Part shown: positions 8,050 through 16,948 of the stretch, one piece after another
Position numbering within the stretch: the first letter of the stretch is position 1
How the letters are laid out: every line of letters starts with the position of its first letter
From: Fermentimonas sp.
Lineage (GTDB): Bacteria > Bacteroidota > Bacteroidia > Bacteroidales > Dysgonomonadaceae
NCBI GenBank assembly: GCA_028709385.1
Contig: JAQVXD010000023.1
Coordinates: 1 to 42,755, forward strand
Direction of reading: 5' to 3'
Length of the DNA stretch: 42,755 nucleotides
Position numbers and translations under genes: made by a program
The notes under the pieces: model-generated
Told to the model about the DNA's origin: nothing
The model's input: the letters and a program-made list of their open reading frames with translations, nothing else
The model's database searches: none

Positions 8050-9339
8050 CTACTGTTTACTAGACAATAGTCTGTGTCCGATCCTGCAATACAGGCATTT
8101 GCGTTTATCGCAATACTCTTTTTTCAACTGTATCAAAGCCTGAGAGTCCATTGCATTTCCCGGAATAATGCCTGCCCCTCTAAACTCTCTTATAATAGAA
8201 TTGTTTTCAGGTCGGATTGCCTCCAGCAAAACTTCGGCTCTAAAACAATATTCCTCCATCAATGTTTTCTTGCCATATGCAAAAAGTACGGGTGCTACAG
8301 TATTGATTATTAATATGTCCAGTGATGATCTGCCTAAATTTCTACTGTTTTTGCCGGATTTTTTTCCAAAAGAATAGTGAGTCTGCCAATAAGCAGAAGG
8401 CTTTGCCTTAAAATTTGATATTGTCTGTTCATAATTCTCTTTTTCTAGAAAAGTGCTGAACAGCCTGCCCGACTTTTGCAGCAATGCGGCGAGTTGCGCG
8501 ATTCGTATCTCAGGGAAAGATCCGGGACGAACCCTCAGTTTCCTCATCTGGTTGTCGTCCGGACTTTTAAGATTATATTTAACTTTCAGAAAAGCATACT
8601 CTTTCTGCAGTTTGTAATAATAATCATCAAATTCATCTTCGCAACCTGCCTTACTGAGAAGTCCTGCCTGTCCAAACATAAGAGCTTCAACCTGAAACAG
8701 GCTGTCACCATGCTTCTGTATAATATTATACGGGAGAGAGAGGGCTAGTCGCTCAAACTCATCGGAGTTTATACCAAATCCGAAGTTTCTTGTCAGCATC
8801 ACATAAAATACATCATCCCACGAATTATTGAAACGCTTAAGATGACGGTTTATATCATTTGTCTTACGCTCCAGACGTTCGAGGGCAAGTACGGTAAGCC
8901 ATGCATTTAACTTTACCCCTGACAATGAAGTAAGAAAATTTTTGCAAGGGATTCTGCATTTGCTGAACAACAAAAAATCAGAACTGGTTCGCAATCTCTC
9001 TGGTATTTTAATTTCGCACTGGGGCAGTTCTTGTCCCATCTCATTAACTACAACCCTGTTAACCTCTTCAGAAATATGTAATATTACTGAATTATATGCT
9101 TTATCATGATTGTGCCCGTGCCTGTACCAATCATTAGATGTGAGATGAATTTCAACATTTCCGGCCCAGACAGTGTTATTAAGTTTAATTTTAGCATTAA
9201 AAAAATCGGGACCGGCATTTTCGTTATGCAATCCGGGATCAAGAACCTCGATTAAAGTTCCTTTTGCGGTTTTTAATGAATCAGGATTATATAGCCTGTT
9301 TTTCCAAATGTAGTGCAGCAGATGCTCTGTGTTAGCCAA
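8050..9339 (-). CDS. DUF2851 family protein
   Basis: This is a 429-residue soluble protein without signal peptide. The opening (LLHYIWKNRLYNPDSLKT) and the early GNVEIHLTSNDWYRHGHNHDKAYNSVILH block identify DUF2851, a family almost confined to Bacteroidetes. The histidine- and aspartate-rich segment SNDWYRHGHNHD resembles a metal or nucleic-acid site, and the C-terminal CDKRKCLYCRIG carries three cysteines that could bind zinc. No biochemical role is known to me. It has its own promoter with both boxes (9359-9389) and stands alone, divergent from the MATE gene. Confidence 0.85.
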   Translation of the reverse strand: MANTEHLLHYIWKNRLYNPDSLKTAKGTLIEVLDPGLHNENAGPDFFNAKIKLNNTVWAGNVEIHLTSNDWYRHGHNHDKAYNSVILHISEEVNRVVVNEMGQELPQCEIKIPERLRTSSDFLLFSKCRIPCKNFLTSLSGVKLNAWLTVLALERLERKTNDINRHLKRFNNSWDDVFYVMLTRNFGFGINSDEFERLALSLPYNIIQKHGDSLFQVEALMFGQAGLLSKAGCEDEFDDYYYKLQKEYAFLKVKYNLKSPDDNQMRKLRVRPGSFPEIRIAQLAALLQKSGRLFSTFLEKENYEQTISNFKAKPSAYWQTHYSFGKKSGKNSRNLGRSSLDILIINTVAPVLFAYGKKTLMEEYCFRAEVLLEAIRPENNSIIREFRGAGIIPGNAMDSQALIQLKKEYCDKRKCLYCRIGHRLLSSKQ

Positions 9340-9358
9340 AATGATACGGTTTAATATT

Positions 9359-9389
9359 CAAAAATAAAATTAATAATCTGAAAGTCAAA
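9359..9389 (-). promoter_or_regulatory. promoter for the DUF2851 gene
   Basis: On the minus strand TTTG (9386-9389) is followed after exactly 19 bases by TATTTTTG (9359-9366), the full Bacteroidetes -33/-7 arrangement. It is one of the cleanest promoters in the window. Confidence 0.65.
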
Positions 9390-9441
9390 ATCGAGTAAGC
9401 TAAAGTTGGTGAAATAGGCTCATTATCTGAAGAATATTCAG

Positions 9442-9449
9442 TAAATTTG
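9442..9449 (+). promoter_or_regulatory. -7 promoter box for the MATE gene
   Basis: TAAATTTG matches TAnnTTTG, 48 bases before the TTG start at 9498. The only TTG upstream is 33 bases away, too far to be a -33 box. Confidence 0.4.
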
Positions 9450-9497
9450 CGAATTGGAATTAATTATTCCTTAATTAGGTTATTCTTATAAATTATT

Positions 9498-10925
9498 TTG
9501 CAGACACAGAGAGAAATAGATTTCCAGACAAAGAAGATTAGTAAACTTGTCTGGGATTATGCATTGCCCGGAATCATCGGTACTGTAGTCAACATGTTGT
9601 ACAACGTTGTTGACCGTATTTATATAGGTCAGGGTGTAGGTGCATTAGCGATCTCAGGACTGGCAATCACAACTCCTGTAATAAATCTCACTTCATCTTT
9701 AGGAATGCTGGTGGGATCCGGTGCCGCAGCCCGCATATCAATTGCTTTGGGCAGGAATGACAAAGAAACAGCTGAGAAGATCGTAGGCAACTCTTTATTG
9801 CTGACTATAATTCTGAATGCAGTCTTTATAACCCTAATTTATTATTATCTTGATCCTATTCTGATTGCTTTTGGTGCAAGTGACTTAACCCTGCCATACG
9901 CGCGGGATTATCTTCAGATTGTGTTATTGGGTAATGTACTGGTTAGTCTTACTTACAACTTCAACGCCATGATGCGTGCTTCCGGATACCCTAAGAAGGC
10001 AATGATTACAATGCTTATCGGAGCGGCACTAAATATTATTATTTCGCCTATACTCCTTTTCGGATTTAATATGGGTATTAAAGGAGTTGCCTGGGCGACA
10101 GTTATATCTATGTTTATTGGCCTCTTATTTGTCATGCATCATTTTACGCAGAAAAGCAGTGTAATAAGATTAAGATGGAACAAAGTAAGACTTAACAAAG
10201 CAATAATAATCTCAATCATTTCAATAGGTTTTTCTCCCTTCAGTATGCAAGTGGCAGCCTCTGCAGTAAACGTGCTGATGAACACCTCCCTGATGCGCTA
10301 CGGTGGCGATCTGGCAGTAGGTGCATTTGGTATAGTTAACACTATACTGGGACTGCTCTTAATCACTATCATGGGACTTAACCAGGGAACTCAGCCTATA
10401 CTTGGATACAACTATGGTGCAGGCGATTACAAAAGAGTCAGAGAAACGCTTTACTATACATTAAAGGTAGCGACTATTATAACAACTGCAGGCTTTATTA
10501 TAGGCGAACTATTCCCCAGACAAATAGCAATGGCATTTACCACCGACACTGAGCTCCTCGATCTAACGGAGAGAGGTGTAAAGATTGCCGTAGCAGCCCT
10601 GCCGCTTGTAGGGATGCAGATTGTGGCATCAAGCTTCTTCCAGAGTCTGGGATATGCATTCAAATCGATAATTCAGAGTCTGAGCCGACAACTGATATTC
10701 CTTGTTCCGGGAATCATACTTTTCCCTCGCTTATGGGGACTTGATGGGCTATGGATCGCCATACCTATTTCAGATACTCTGGCAGCAATATTGTCGCTTG
10801 CTTTGTTAATAGGTCAGATACGTATTTTAAAAAGAATGGAACAGAAGGCAGATCAATCGGGAATACCTATAGACACAGGGTCCGCAAACAAAACTAATCC
10901 GGACTCTGACAAACAAAACATTTAG
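9498..10925 (+). CDS. MATE family multidrug efflux transporter (TTG start)
   Basis: This 475-residue inner-membrane antiporter has about 12 transmembrane helices in two six-helix halves. MATE proteins export cationic drugs or metabolites in exchange for Na+ or H+. The N-terminal KISKLVWDYALPGIIGTVVNMLYNVVDRIYIGQGVG and the second-half TIMGLNQGTQPILGYNYGAGDYKRVRETL are hallmark segments. A stop at 9489-9491 lies in frame just upstream, and the next Met is inside the first membrane helix, so the TTG at 9498 is the best start. The last 25 residues are polar and probably cytoplasmic. The substrate cannot be told from sequence. Confidence 0.93.
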   Translation: MQTQREIDFQTKKISKLVWDYALPGIIGTVVNMLYNVVDRIYIGQGVGALAISGLAITTPVINLTSSLGMLVGSGAAARISIALGRNDKETAEKIVGNSLLLTIILNAVFITLIYYYLDPILIAFGASDLTLPYARDYLQIVLLGNVLVSLTYNFNAMMRASGYPKKAMITMLIGAALNIIISPILLFGFNMGIKGVAWATVISMFIGLLFVMHHFTQKSSVIRLRWNKVRLNKAIIISIISIGFSPFSMQVAASAVNVLMNTSLMRYGGDLAVGAFGIVNTILGLLLITIMGLNQGTQPILGYNYGAGDYKRVRETLYYTLKVATIITTAGFIIGELFPRQIAMAFTTDTELLDLTERGVKIAVAALPLVGMQIVASSFFQSLGYAFKSIIQSLSRQLIFLVPGIILFPRLWGLDGLWIAIPISDTLAAILSLALLIGQIRILKRMEQKADQSGIPIDTGSANKTNPDSDKQNI

Positions 10926-11002
10926 TTTAAATGAACCATCTATACTAAATAGCCTAAACAGGGTTTTATTTGAATAGTATTCTCGGTAAATTTGCAATAA
11001 CG

Positions 11003-11035
11003 TTGCATAAAATTGAGCAAATTTGTGTATTTTTG
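11003..11035 (+). promoter_or_regulatory. promoter for gpmA
   Basis: TTG at 11003-11005 and TATTTTTG at 11028-11035 are 22 bases apart, slightly longer than the usual 19-21. The -7 box is an exact TAnnTTTG match 55 bases before the ATG. Confidence 0.5.
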
Positions 11036-11090
11036 TATGTAGAGTCATTTATAAGAATCAGACAATTTACTAACATATAACAATTAAAGT

Positions 11091-11837
11091 ATGAAACGAG
11101 TTGTATTAATCCGTCATGGCGAAAGCAAGTGGAATAAGGAAAACCGATTTACCGGCTGGACTGATGTTGATCTCACCGAAAAAGGAGTTGAAGAGGCACA
11201 CAAAGCAGGTAAATACCTTAAGAAAGAAGGCTTTCAATTTGAAAAAGCTTATACCTCTTACTTGAAAAGAGCAGTGAAAACATTAAACGTTGTTCTTGAC
11301 GAGATGGATCTTGACTGGATACCTGTTGAGAAGACATGGCGTTTAAATGAAAAGCATTACGGTATGCTGCAGGGACTTAATAAAGCTGAGACCGCTGAAA
11401 AATACGGTGATGACCAAGTACTTATCTGGCGCAGGAGTTATGATGTTCCACCAAAACCACTTGAAAAGGATGATGAGCGTTCACCATTTCAGGAAGCTCG
11501 TTATAAAGATGTAGATGAAAAGGATCTTCCTCTAACTGAAGCTCTTAAAGATACAGTTGAACGTATTCTGCCTTACTGGAACGATACCATCGTACCGGAG
11601 ATGAAAAAATACAATGAAGTTATCGTTGCCGCCCACGGAAACAGTCTGCGCGGTATCATCAAACACCTCAAGAATATCTCTGATGATGAGATAGTAAGCC
11701 TGAACCTGCCAACAGCAGTTCCTTACGTATTTGAATTTGATGATGACATGAACCTTCAGAAGGATTATTTCCTTGGCGATCCGGAAGAGATCAAGAAACT
11801 GATGGAGGCTGTTGCTAATCAGGGAAAGGCGAAGTGA
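11091..11837 (+). CDS. gpmA: 2,3-bisphosphoglycerate-dependent phosphoglycerate mutase
   Basis: This cytosolic glycolytic and gluconeogenic enzyme interconverts 3- and 2-phosphoglycerate through a phosphohistidine. It is 248 residues, as in E. coli GpmA. The active-site motif is R8-H9-G-E-S with H9 as the phosphorylated residue. The second catalytic histidine is H182 in [24 protein letters not shown] (84-98) and the SYDVPPKPL substrate loop (116-124) are intact. It stands alone with its own promoter and a strong terminator. With pckA at 37711 it is the only central carbon enzyme in the window. Confidence 0.97.
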   Translation: MKRVVLIRHGESKWNKENRFTGWTDVDLTEKGVEEAHKAGKYLKKEGFQFEKAYTSYLKRAVKTLNVVLDEMDLDWIPVEKTWRLNEKHYGMLQGLNKAETAEKYGDDQVLIWRRSYDVPPKPLEKDDERSPFQEARYKDVDEKDLPLTEALKDTVERILPYWNDTIVPEMKKYNEVIVAAHGNSLRGIIKHLKNISDDEIVSLNLPTAVPYVFEFDDDMNLQKDYFLGDPEEIKKLMEAVANQGKAK

Positions 11838-11938
11838 AAACAAAGACTCAATAGTACTGAAAACCATTTATCCTTTTTAAAATAACAATTGTATAAAATA
11901 GTTTGTAGGAAACGACTTCAGACTAAAATTATTTATAT

Positions 11939-11980
11939 AAATCGTTGGATGCAGTTAATTACTGCCCCAACGATTTTTTG
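11939..11980 (+). terminator. intrinsic terminator of gpmA
   Basis: AAATCGTTGG and CCAACGATTT form the outer stem, with GCAGT/ACTGC pairing inside it, followed by a run of T at 11974-11979. Confidence 0.85.
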
Positions 11981-12089
11981 TTTCATGTTCTATTATACAC
12001 AACATGAGTGTGAATAGGATTTTACTACTCGCTATTTTAATTCTTCCTCTATTATTATCCTAAAATACTTTCCAATCTCATATTTTGAT

Positions 12090-12097
12090 TAATTTTG
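12090..12097 (+). promoter_or_regulatory. -7 promoter box for the MFS gene
   Basis: TAATTTTG matches TAnnTTTG and lies 55 bases before the TTG start. Upstream, TTTC at 12069-12072 sits 17 bases away and is a poor -33 box. Confidence 0.4.
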
Positions 12098-12152
12098 CAT
12101 TTAAGAAACATGTCTGATCGCTCTTTCCGACCAAGACATTAACTAATTAAAA

Positions 12153-13355
12153 TTGAAACATAACAAAGTTTTTGGTATACAGAAGAACGCCTTTTTTACA
12201 GGGCTGACAAGTTTCTTTACTGATACATCCACCAAAATGATCTACAGTGTGATGCCTCTTTTTTTAATGTCGATCGGGGCATCAAAGACATCAATCTCGT
12301 TAATTGAAGGCGTTGCAGAGAGTACTGCATCCCTTTTGAAAGCATTATCTGGCTACTGGAGCGACAAGATCGGAAAGAACAAACCCTTCATGATAATCGG
12401 CTACGGAATCACTGCACTCATTACTCCACTCTATGTTTTAGCAAAAACTCCATTGCATATCCTTATTTTCAGATTTACCGAAAGAGTTGGCAAAGGCATA
12501 AGAACTGCTTCCAGAGACAGTCTTATAAGTGTATCCGTGAAAAATAATGAAGCAGGTAAATCATTTGGATTTCAAAAAGCAATGGATAACAGCGGGGCAA
12601 TAATTGGACCTTTGATAGCCGCAACTTTATTATATTTCTTTCCTGCAAATTATTCAAACATATTTCTTTTAGCAACTATCCCTGCCTTATTTGGTGTTCT
12701 CACAGTCCTATTCTTTATAAAAGAAGAAAAAACAAAAATTAAAAAAGATGGTTATAGAATTTCACTCAAACAATTTCCCAAGAAATTCTATATCTTTCTA
12801 TTCATTATCTTCGTATTTACACTAGGCAATTCTGCTGATGCATTACTTTTGGTAAGAACAGCTGAAACAGGGATAAATGAATCATACATACCTTTTGTGC
12901 TCATGATTTTCAATACAGTATCAGTATTACTTGCAATACCAATCGGGAAATTATCGGATAAGATTGGTCGGGAAAAGCTTATTACTTTAGGATTCTTCGT
13001 ATATTCAGCTGTTTACTACTGTTTTGGTCGGTACAATAATATTAAGATATATATAACTCTGTTTGTATTCTATGGCCTCTATAGCGCGTTAACCGATGGA
13101 AATCAGAAAGCATTGATTTCGGATATTGTAGGCATAAACTTAAAAGGTACTGGTTATGGGTTATATCATGCTGTACTCGGAATCACACTCCTTCCTGCCA
13201 GTCTGATTGCCGGAGTGTTGTATGATAAAGTAGACTCTGGCGCTCCATTCTTTTTTGGCTCTGTTATGTCTTTACTTGCAGCGATCATGATGATTATTTT
13301 TACAATTGATGATCGAACATTAATGAGTAAAAGATATTCTGATATCAGCAAATAG
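12153..13355 (+). CDS. MFS transporter (TTG start)
   Basis: This 400-residue inner-membrane protein has about 12 transmembrane helices. The major-facilitator motif A is visible as GYWSDKIGKNKP (67-78) and again in the second half as GKLSDKIGREKL. The segment RFTERVGKGIRTASRDSLIS (107-126) is typical of a bacterial subgroup of uncharacterised MFS exporters. An in-frame stop at 12144-12146 sits just upstream and the next Met is M29, so the TTG at 12153 is the likely start. The last 12 codons overlap the convergent esterase gene by 36 bases (13320-13355), with no terminator between. The substrate is unknown. Confidence 0.88.
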   Translation: MKHNKVFGIQKNAFFTGLTSFFTDTSTKMIYSVMPLFLMSIGASKTSISLIEGVAESTASLLKALSGYWSDKIGKNKPFMIIGYGITALITPLYVLAKTPLHILIFRFTERVGKGIRTASRDSLISVSVKNNEAGKSFGFQKAMDNSGAIIGPLIAATLLYFFPANYSNIFLLATIPALFGVLTVLFFIKEEKTKIKKDGYRISLKQFPKKFYIFLFIIFVFTLGNSADALLLVRTAETGINESYIPFVLMIFNTVSVLLAIPIGKLSDKIGREKLITLGFFVYSAVYYCFGRYNNIKIYITLFVFYGLYSALTDGNQKALISDIVGINLKGTGYGLYHAVLGITLLPASLIAGVLYDKVDSGAPFFFGSVMSLLAAIMMIIFTIDDRTLMSKRYSDISK

Positions 13356-15782
13356 AGGTCTGTGATCAGATGCGACAGATTCAGCAATTACGCCTCTTTC
13401 TTCAAGCAACTTCCATTCACCTCTTCCGGTATATCCAAATATGTAATCTATGCATTTGTCAGGATTATTGGCAGGAATTGTAAATTGATCCGGGGAAACC
13501 AGTGAAGTAAACAACTTATTAAACTCCTTCAGCACATCCGAATCAGGAGTTGCATTAATATCACCAGCAAGGAAAAATGGCTTATCGGGATTAAGTTTTT
13601 CTGCCTCATCCATTATTATATCAACAGACTTCAATCTGTCTTCAGAATTTAACGAAAAGTGAGTACAGGCAAAATAATAATCATCCATCTCGACAATAAG
13701 CAGCATCCTTGGTTCTTCTCTTCCAGGTAAAGGAATTCTCTTTATACTCAACGGCTTCTCTTTGGAAAGAATACCAATACCATATTTACCGCCATTATAA
13801 TCGATTGCCGCTGCATATGTTGGATGCAACATAGTTTTCTCAGCCAACACATCAAGGACGTAAACACCATTACTCCTGGCAGTAACACTATCAATTTCCT
13901 GAATTGCAATTATATCAGGGTTGACTTTATTGATTACATCTGCAATTCTCTGATAATCTATCACCTCATCCATACCGCGAGCATTTCGAATATTGTAAGA
14001 CATTAATCTGGCAGACTGCGCACCCTGTATAGGGACTGCCCACTCATACTCTGCGTCAAGCACTATTAGGGGCGCAATAAGAGAGTATCCCTTTTCGTTT
14101 GGATGCAACCCATCACTAAAAAGCGATTCGTCTATCTTACCATCTTTAAGAAGCTTAACACCGGGATTGATAAAATACCAGCCGTTTGTCTGAGCCATAA
14201 CCGATATTTTTTCATTTAATCTTCTTATCCTTTCTTCCTGAGACCTCATTGGTAAAAGACCGGCTACTTTTATAATCGCTTTATTCTGTCTTCTTTCAAT
14301 TTGTTTCAGAAGAAAATTTAGCCCTTCCACAATTTCTTCATCACTGTTTATTCCAATATTGTTGATGCCAATCATCAAAACAATTTCCTCTGCCTGATAC
14401 CCGTCAAATTCACCATGATAAACTCTCCACAAAACGTTCTCAATCCTGTCCCATCCGCAACCTAAATTAAGGAAACCTTCCGGCTCAAGATATTTATTCC
14501 AGCTGACAGGTCCTTTTTCTCTTCCTTGTTGATCATTCCAATAGTGAATGATTGAATTACCAATTATCACCTTTTTTGGAGGGTTCTCTTTAATAAGCTC
14601 AAATTTTTGTCTGTGCCTGTCCTTCCACTCATAAATCTTAGGTTCCCTTCTCTGGCTCACAGGTTGTGTAGTCTTTAAATTGCCCTTAGGCATGCTTAGA
14701 ATCTTACGAACAACCTTTTCATAAGCATCTGCATAAGCCTGCATACCCAGATCATTTGGGTGAATGTAGTCTACAGTACCGTCAGTAGGAAAGTTAATAC
14801 TATCCTTATGGAGGTAGTAAATATTTGGTTCTCCTGCAATTTTAAGAGAGTCAAAAACTTCACGCGAAGCGCTGTTTAGCCTGTCAGCCATCTCTTTACG
14901 ACCTTTAATCATACCGTTGTTCATGTAACCGATATGATCAGTAATCAGAATCGGGATATCACTCTTTTCCCTAATGGCAGAAACACCGTATGCAGTTCTT
15001 TTCTTTACTTCATCAACTGACAGGTTTAACATATTTGGGAGGCAATCGTATATTATTAAGGAGGCGTTAAGTTCACTAATCAAATCCACCATCTCTTTTT
15101 CAAGAGGTCCGTTTCCTGAAAAAGCCAGATTAGTAACCGGATAATCAAGCTTACGTGAAAGAATGTTTGTCCACCCCATTGCAGGTCGCGAAGCACAACC
15201 TCCCTGAGCGATTGAAGTGCCGTAAACAACAATAGGCTTTTCATTTAAAATAGGAATAAAAGCAAAATCTGCAGTATCAGGTACACCAATCTCCATCCAC
15301 GTTACGCTATTATAAAGAGGCAGGTATAACCGGTACTCATAGCCATTATTAAAACCCTTATCTTCCAAAACACCATTGTAAGAGAAGATAATAGTATCGC
15401 TGAAATTGTATCTGTCTGTAATAAACTGCCAGTTGCCTTCTGAATCTATTGCATATAAATCCACACCCGACTTGCCAGTAGCAGGCATATGGTCCATTGC
15501 AAAACTGCCTTCAACACCATATCGTACTTCGATTTTTTCGGCATTTGTATTAAAGTGAATTGCAAGTCCTGCTGAGTTTTCAGATAAGTTCCATACACTT
15601 TTCCTAACTGTCTTCTCTGCGCGGTAGGGCAGTCTCTGGTAACTTTTACCTATTTCATTACTCCATCCTCTGTTCTGAATTACCGGATATTCAGCCTCTA
15701 AAGGGTTATACCACTTAGTCTGCCCTTGAGAAAAAATTGTAACAAAAAACAGGAACACAAAAACAACAAAACTATTTTTCAT
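13320..15782 (-). CDS. secreted three-domain protein: SGNH esterase + SGNH esterase + EEP domain
   Basis: This 820-residue protein has a signal peptide (1-21, ending SQGQ). Residues about 25-180 are a beta domain with the GxDLY motif (G106-V-D-L-Y110) that precedes SGNH esterases. Domain 2 (about 182-362) is an SGNH hydrolase with nucleophile S190 in GTSIAQG and D338/H341 in VDYIHPND. Domain 3 (about 402-575) is a second SGNH of the PAF-acetylhydrolase type, with S410 in GNS, GINN (472-475) and D557/H560 in SDGLHPNEKGY. Domain 4 (about 590-818) is an endonuclease/exonuclease/phosphatase fold with N597, E629, H708, D741/N743, D779 and D806/H807. All three catalytic sets look complete. It is the distal gene of the SusCD locus, behind a terminator at 15796. 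The substrate is unknown; removal of acyl and phosphate groups is inferred. Confidence 0.85.
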   Translation of the reverse strand: MKNSFVVFVFLFFVTIFSQGQTKWYNPLEAEYPVIQNRGWSNEIGKSYQRLPYRAEKTVRKSVWNLSENSAGLAIHFNTNAEKIEVRYGVEGSFAMDHMPATGKSGVDLYAIDSEGNWQFITDRYNFSDTIIFSYNGVLEDKGFNNGYEYRLYLPLYNSVTWMEIGVPDTADFAFIPILNEKPIVVYGTSIAQGGCASRPAMGWTNILSRKLDYPVTNLAFSGNGPLEKEMVDLISELNASLIIYDCLPNMLNLSVDEVKKRTAYGVSAIREKSDIPILITDHIGYMNNGMIKGRKEMADRLNSASREVFDSLKIAGEPNIYYLHKDSINFPTDGTVDYIHPNDLGMQAYADAYEKVVRKILSMPKGNLKTTQPVSQRREPKIYEWKDRHRQKFELIKENPPKKVIIGNSIIHYWNDQQGREKGPVSWNKYLEPEGFLNLGCGWDRIENVLWRVYHGEFDGYQAEEIVLMIGINNIGINSDEEIVEGLNFLLKQIERRQNKAIIKVAGLLPMRSQEERIRRLNEKISVMAQTNGWYFINPGVKLLKDGKIDESLFSDGLHPNEKGYSLIAPLIVLDAEYEWAVPIQGAQSARLMSYNIRNARGMDEVIDYQRIADVINKVNPDIIAIQEIDSVTARSNGVYVLDVLAEKTMLHPTYAAAIDYNGGKYGIGILSKEKPLSIKRIPLPGREEPRMLLIVEMDDYYFACTHFSLNSEDRLKSVDIIMDEAEKLNPDKPFFLAGDINATPDSDVLKEFNKLFTSLVSPDQFTIPANNPDKCIDYIFGYTGRGEWKLLEERGVIAESVASDHRPLFADIRISFTH

Positions 15783-15795
15783 AATATAAACTACT

Positions 15796-15829
15796 TTAAA
15801 AAAATGGGGAGTATATAAAATACCTCCCC
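15796..15829 (-). terminator. intrinsic terminator of the EEP gene
   Basis: On the minus strand GGGGAGGTAT pairs with ATACTCCCC (one bulged G), followed by ATTTTTTTAAAG. It separates the EEP gene from the three-domain gene, so the latter is either read through or separately transcribed. Confidence 0.7.
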
Positions 15830-15949
15830 AAAATTAATATATATCTACAACTAAATGAAAAATGTCTTATCTGAAACTAAACATTATCATTAGACTCGAA
15901 TATCTTTTAAACAATAATCGTTTAATCAATATAGGTCTTATTTACAATT

Positions 15950-16801
15950 CTAAAAGCTCACATTTACCATAACAGGAAAATGATCCGACGGGAAATGACC
16001 GTAATGAACATCATTTAGTACACCATACTTGTTTACCATGATATCTCTGCTAACCCATATATAATCAATCCTGTTCTGCATAGGAGAGTTCAGCCTGAAT
16101 GAACTGAAAGTTCCTGTAGTCCCGTAAGGAGGCTGAAGAGTTACATTATATGAATCTTTCAGCAAGCCATCTTTCTTTATTATCTGAATAGGCTCTGACT
16201 CTGGAACTGCATTAAAATCACCAGTTGTAATAACAGGGTAACCATTTGCAATTTCTTTTATTTTATTCAATAGTAAATAAGAAGACTCTCTTCGTGCTTC
16301 TTCTCCCTGATGATCATAGTGGACATTAAAGAAGTAAAACTCCTTACCTGACTCGATATCTTTAAACTTAGCCCAAGAACAGATCCTGTTACAGCATGTT
16401 GCATCCCATCCTTTCCCCGGCAATTCAGGAGTTTCAGAAAGCCAGAAATCACCATTGTCGATAACAAGTAATCTGTTTTTCTTATAAATAATAGCAGAGT
16501 GTTCACCTGCATCTTCACCATCGTCGCGACCAACTCCAACATAATCGTAACCGCCTGGTTCAAGGATATCTATAATCTGATGATAAAACCCTTCCTGAAT
16601 ACCAAAAACATCAAAATCATGAAATCGTATCAGTCCGTTTACCATATCCTTTCTATGCTTCCATGAATCCAGACTGTCATTTGGAGTATCCATACGGATA
16701 TTGAAGGAAGCGACATTTAAATCAGTCATACTATTTTTTTGTGCTGACACAGTTAGCACTGACAGTAATAAAAACGCAGACATTAAAATTTTTGTTCTCA
16801 T
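15950..16801 (-). CDS. secreted endonuclease/exonuclease/phosphatase family protein
   Basis: This 283-residue protein has a signal peptide (1-21, ending VSAQ). The EEP fold includes metal-dependent nucleases, sphingomyelinases and inositol phosphate phosphatases. The metal and catalytic residues are complete: N34 in ASFNIRMDT, E70 in GIQEG, H161/D163/H164 in VHYDHQG, D195/N197 in GDFNAVP, D246 in RIDYIWV, and D273/H274 in SDHFPV. Its order is close to secreted Bacteroidetes EEP proteins that sit beside SusCD pairs. It is downstream of susD by 147 bases with a hairpin between them. The substrate is unknown; a phosphodiester or phosphomonoester on the imported compound is inferred. Confidence 0.9.
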   Translation of the reverse strand: MRTKILMSAFLLLSVLTVSAQKNSMTDLNVASFNIRMDTPNDSLDSWKHRKDMVNGLIRFHDFDVFGIQEGFYHQIIDILEPGGYDYVGVGRDDGEDAGEHSAIIYKKNRLLVIDNGDFWLSETPELPGKGWDATCCNRICSWAKFKDIESGKEFYFFNVHYDHQGEEARRESSYLLLNKIKEIANGYPVITTGDFNAVPESEPIQIIKKDGLLKDSYNVTLQPPYGTTGTFSSFRLNSPMQNRIDYIWVSRDIMVNKYGVLNDVHYGHFPSDHFPVMVNVSF

Positions 16802-16878
16802 GTGTTCTATTTTAATAACATAATTATTTTACGAATTTAGCGAATATTATCGACAGTATAATCCCGAAAATCGCTGTT

Positions 16879-16912
16879 TTTAAAATGAGCCCGAAATCAT
16901 CCAGGCTCTTTT
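16879..16912 (-). terminator. terminator-like hairpin after susD
   Basis: On the minus strand AAAAGAGCC pairs with GGCTCATTTT (one bulged A), and the following bases are A/T-rich rather than a pure T run. It may attenuate rather than stop transcription into the EEP gene. Confidence 0.5.
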
Positions 16913-16948
16913 ATACTCATTTGACTTAACAAAATTCCTAGGATTGAA

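Larger units (their letters stand above)
11838..12152. other. 315-base intergenic region between gpmA and the MFS gene
   Basis: It holds the gpmA terminator (11939-11980), a 19-codon hydrophobic open frame (12004-12063) of doubtful status, and a -7 box at 12090-12097 for the MFS gene. I see no RNA gene or repeat in the rest. Confidence 0.6.

Noticed and set aside
11532..11867. 111-residue minus-strand frame opposite the end of gpmA
   Set aside because: It is antisense to a fully conserved enzyme and has no family features.
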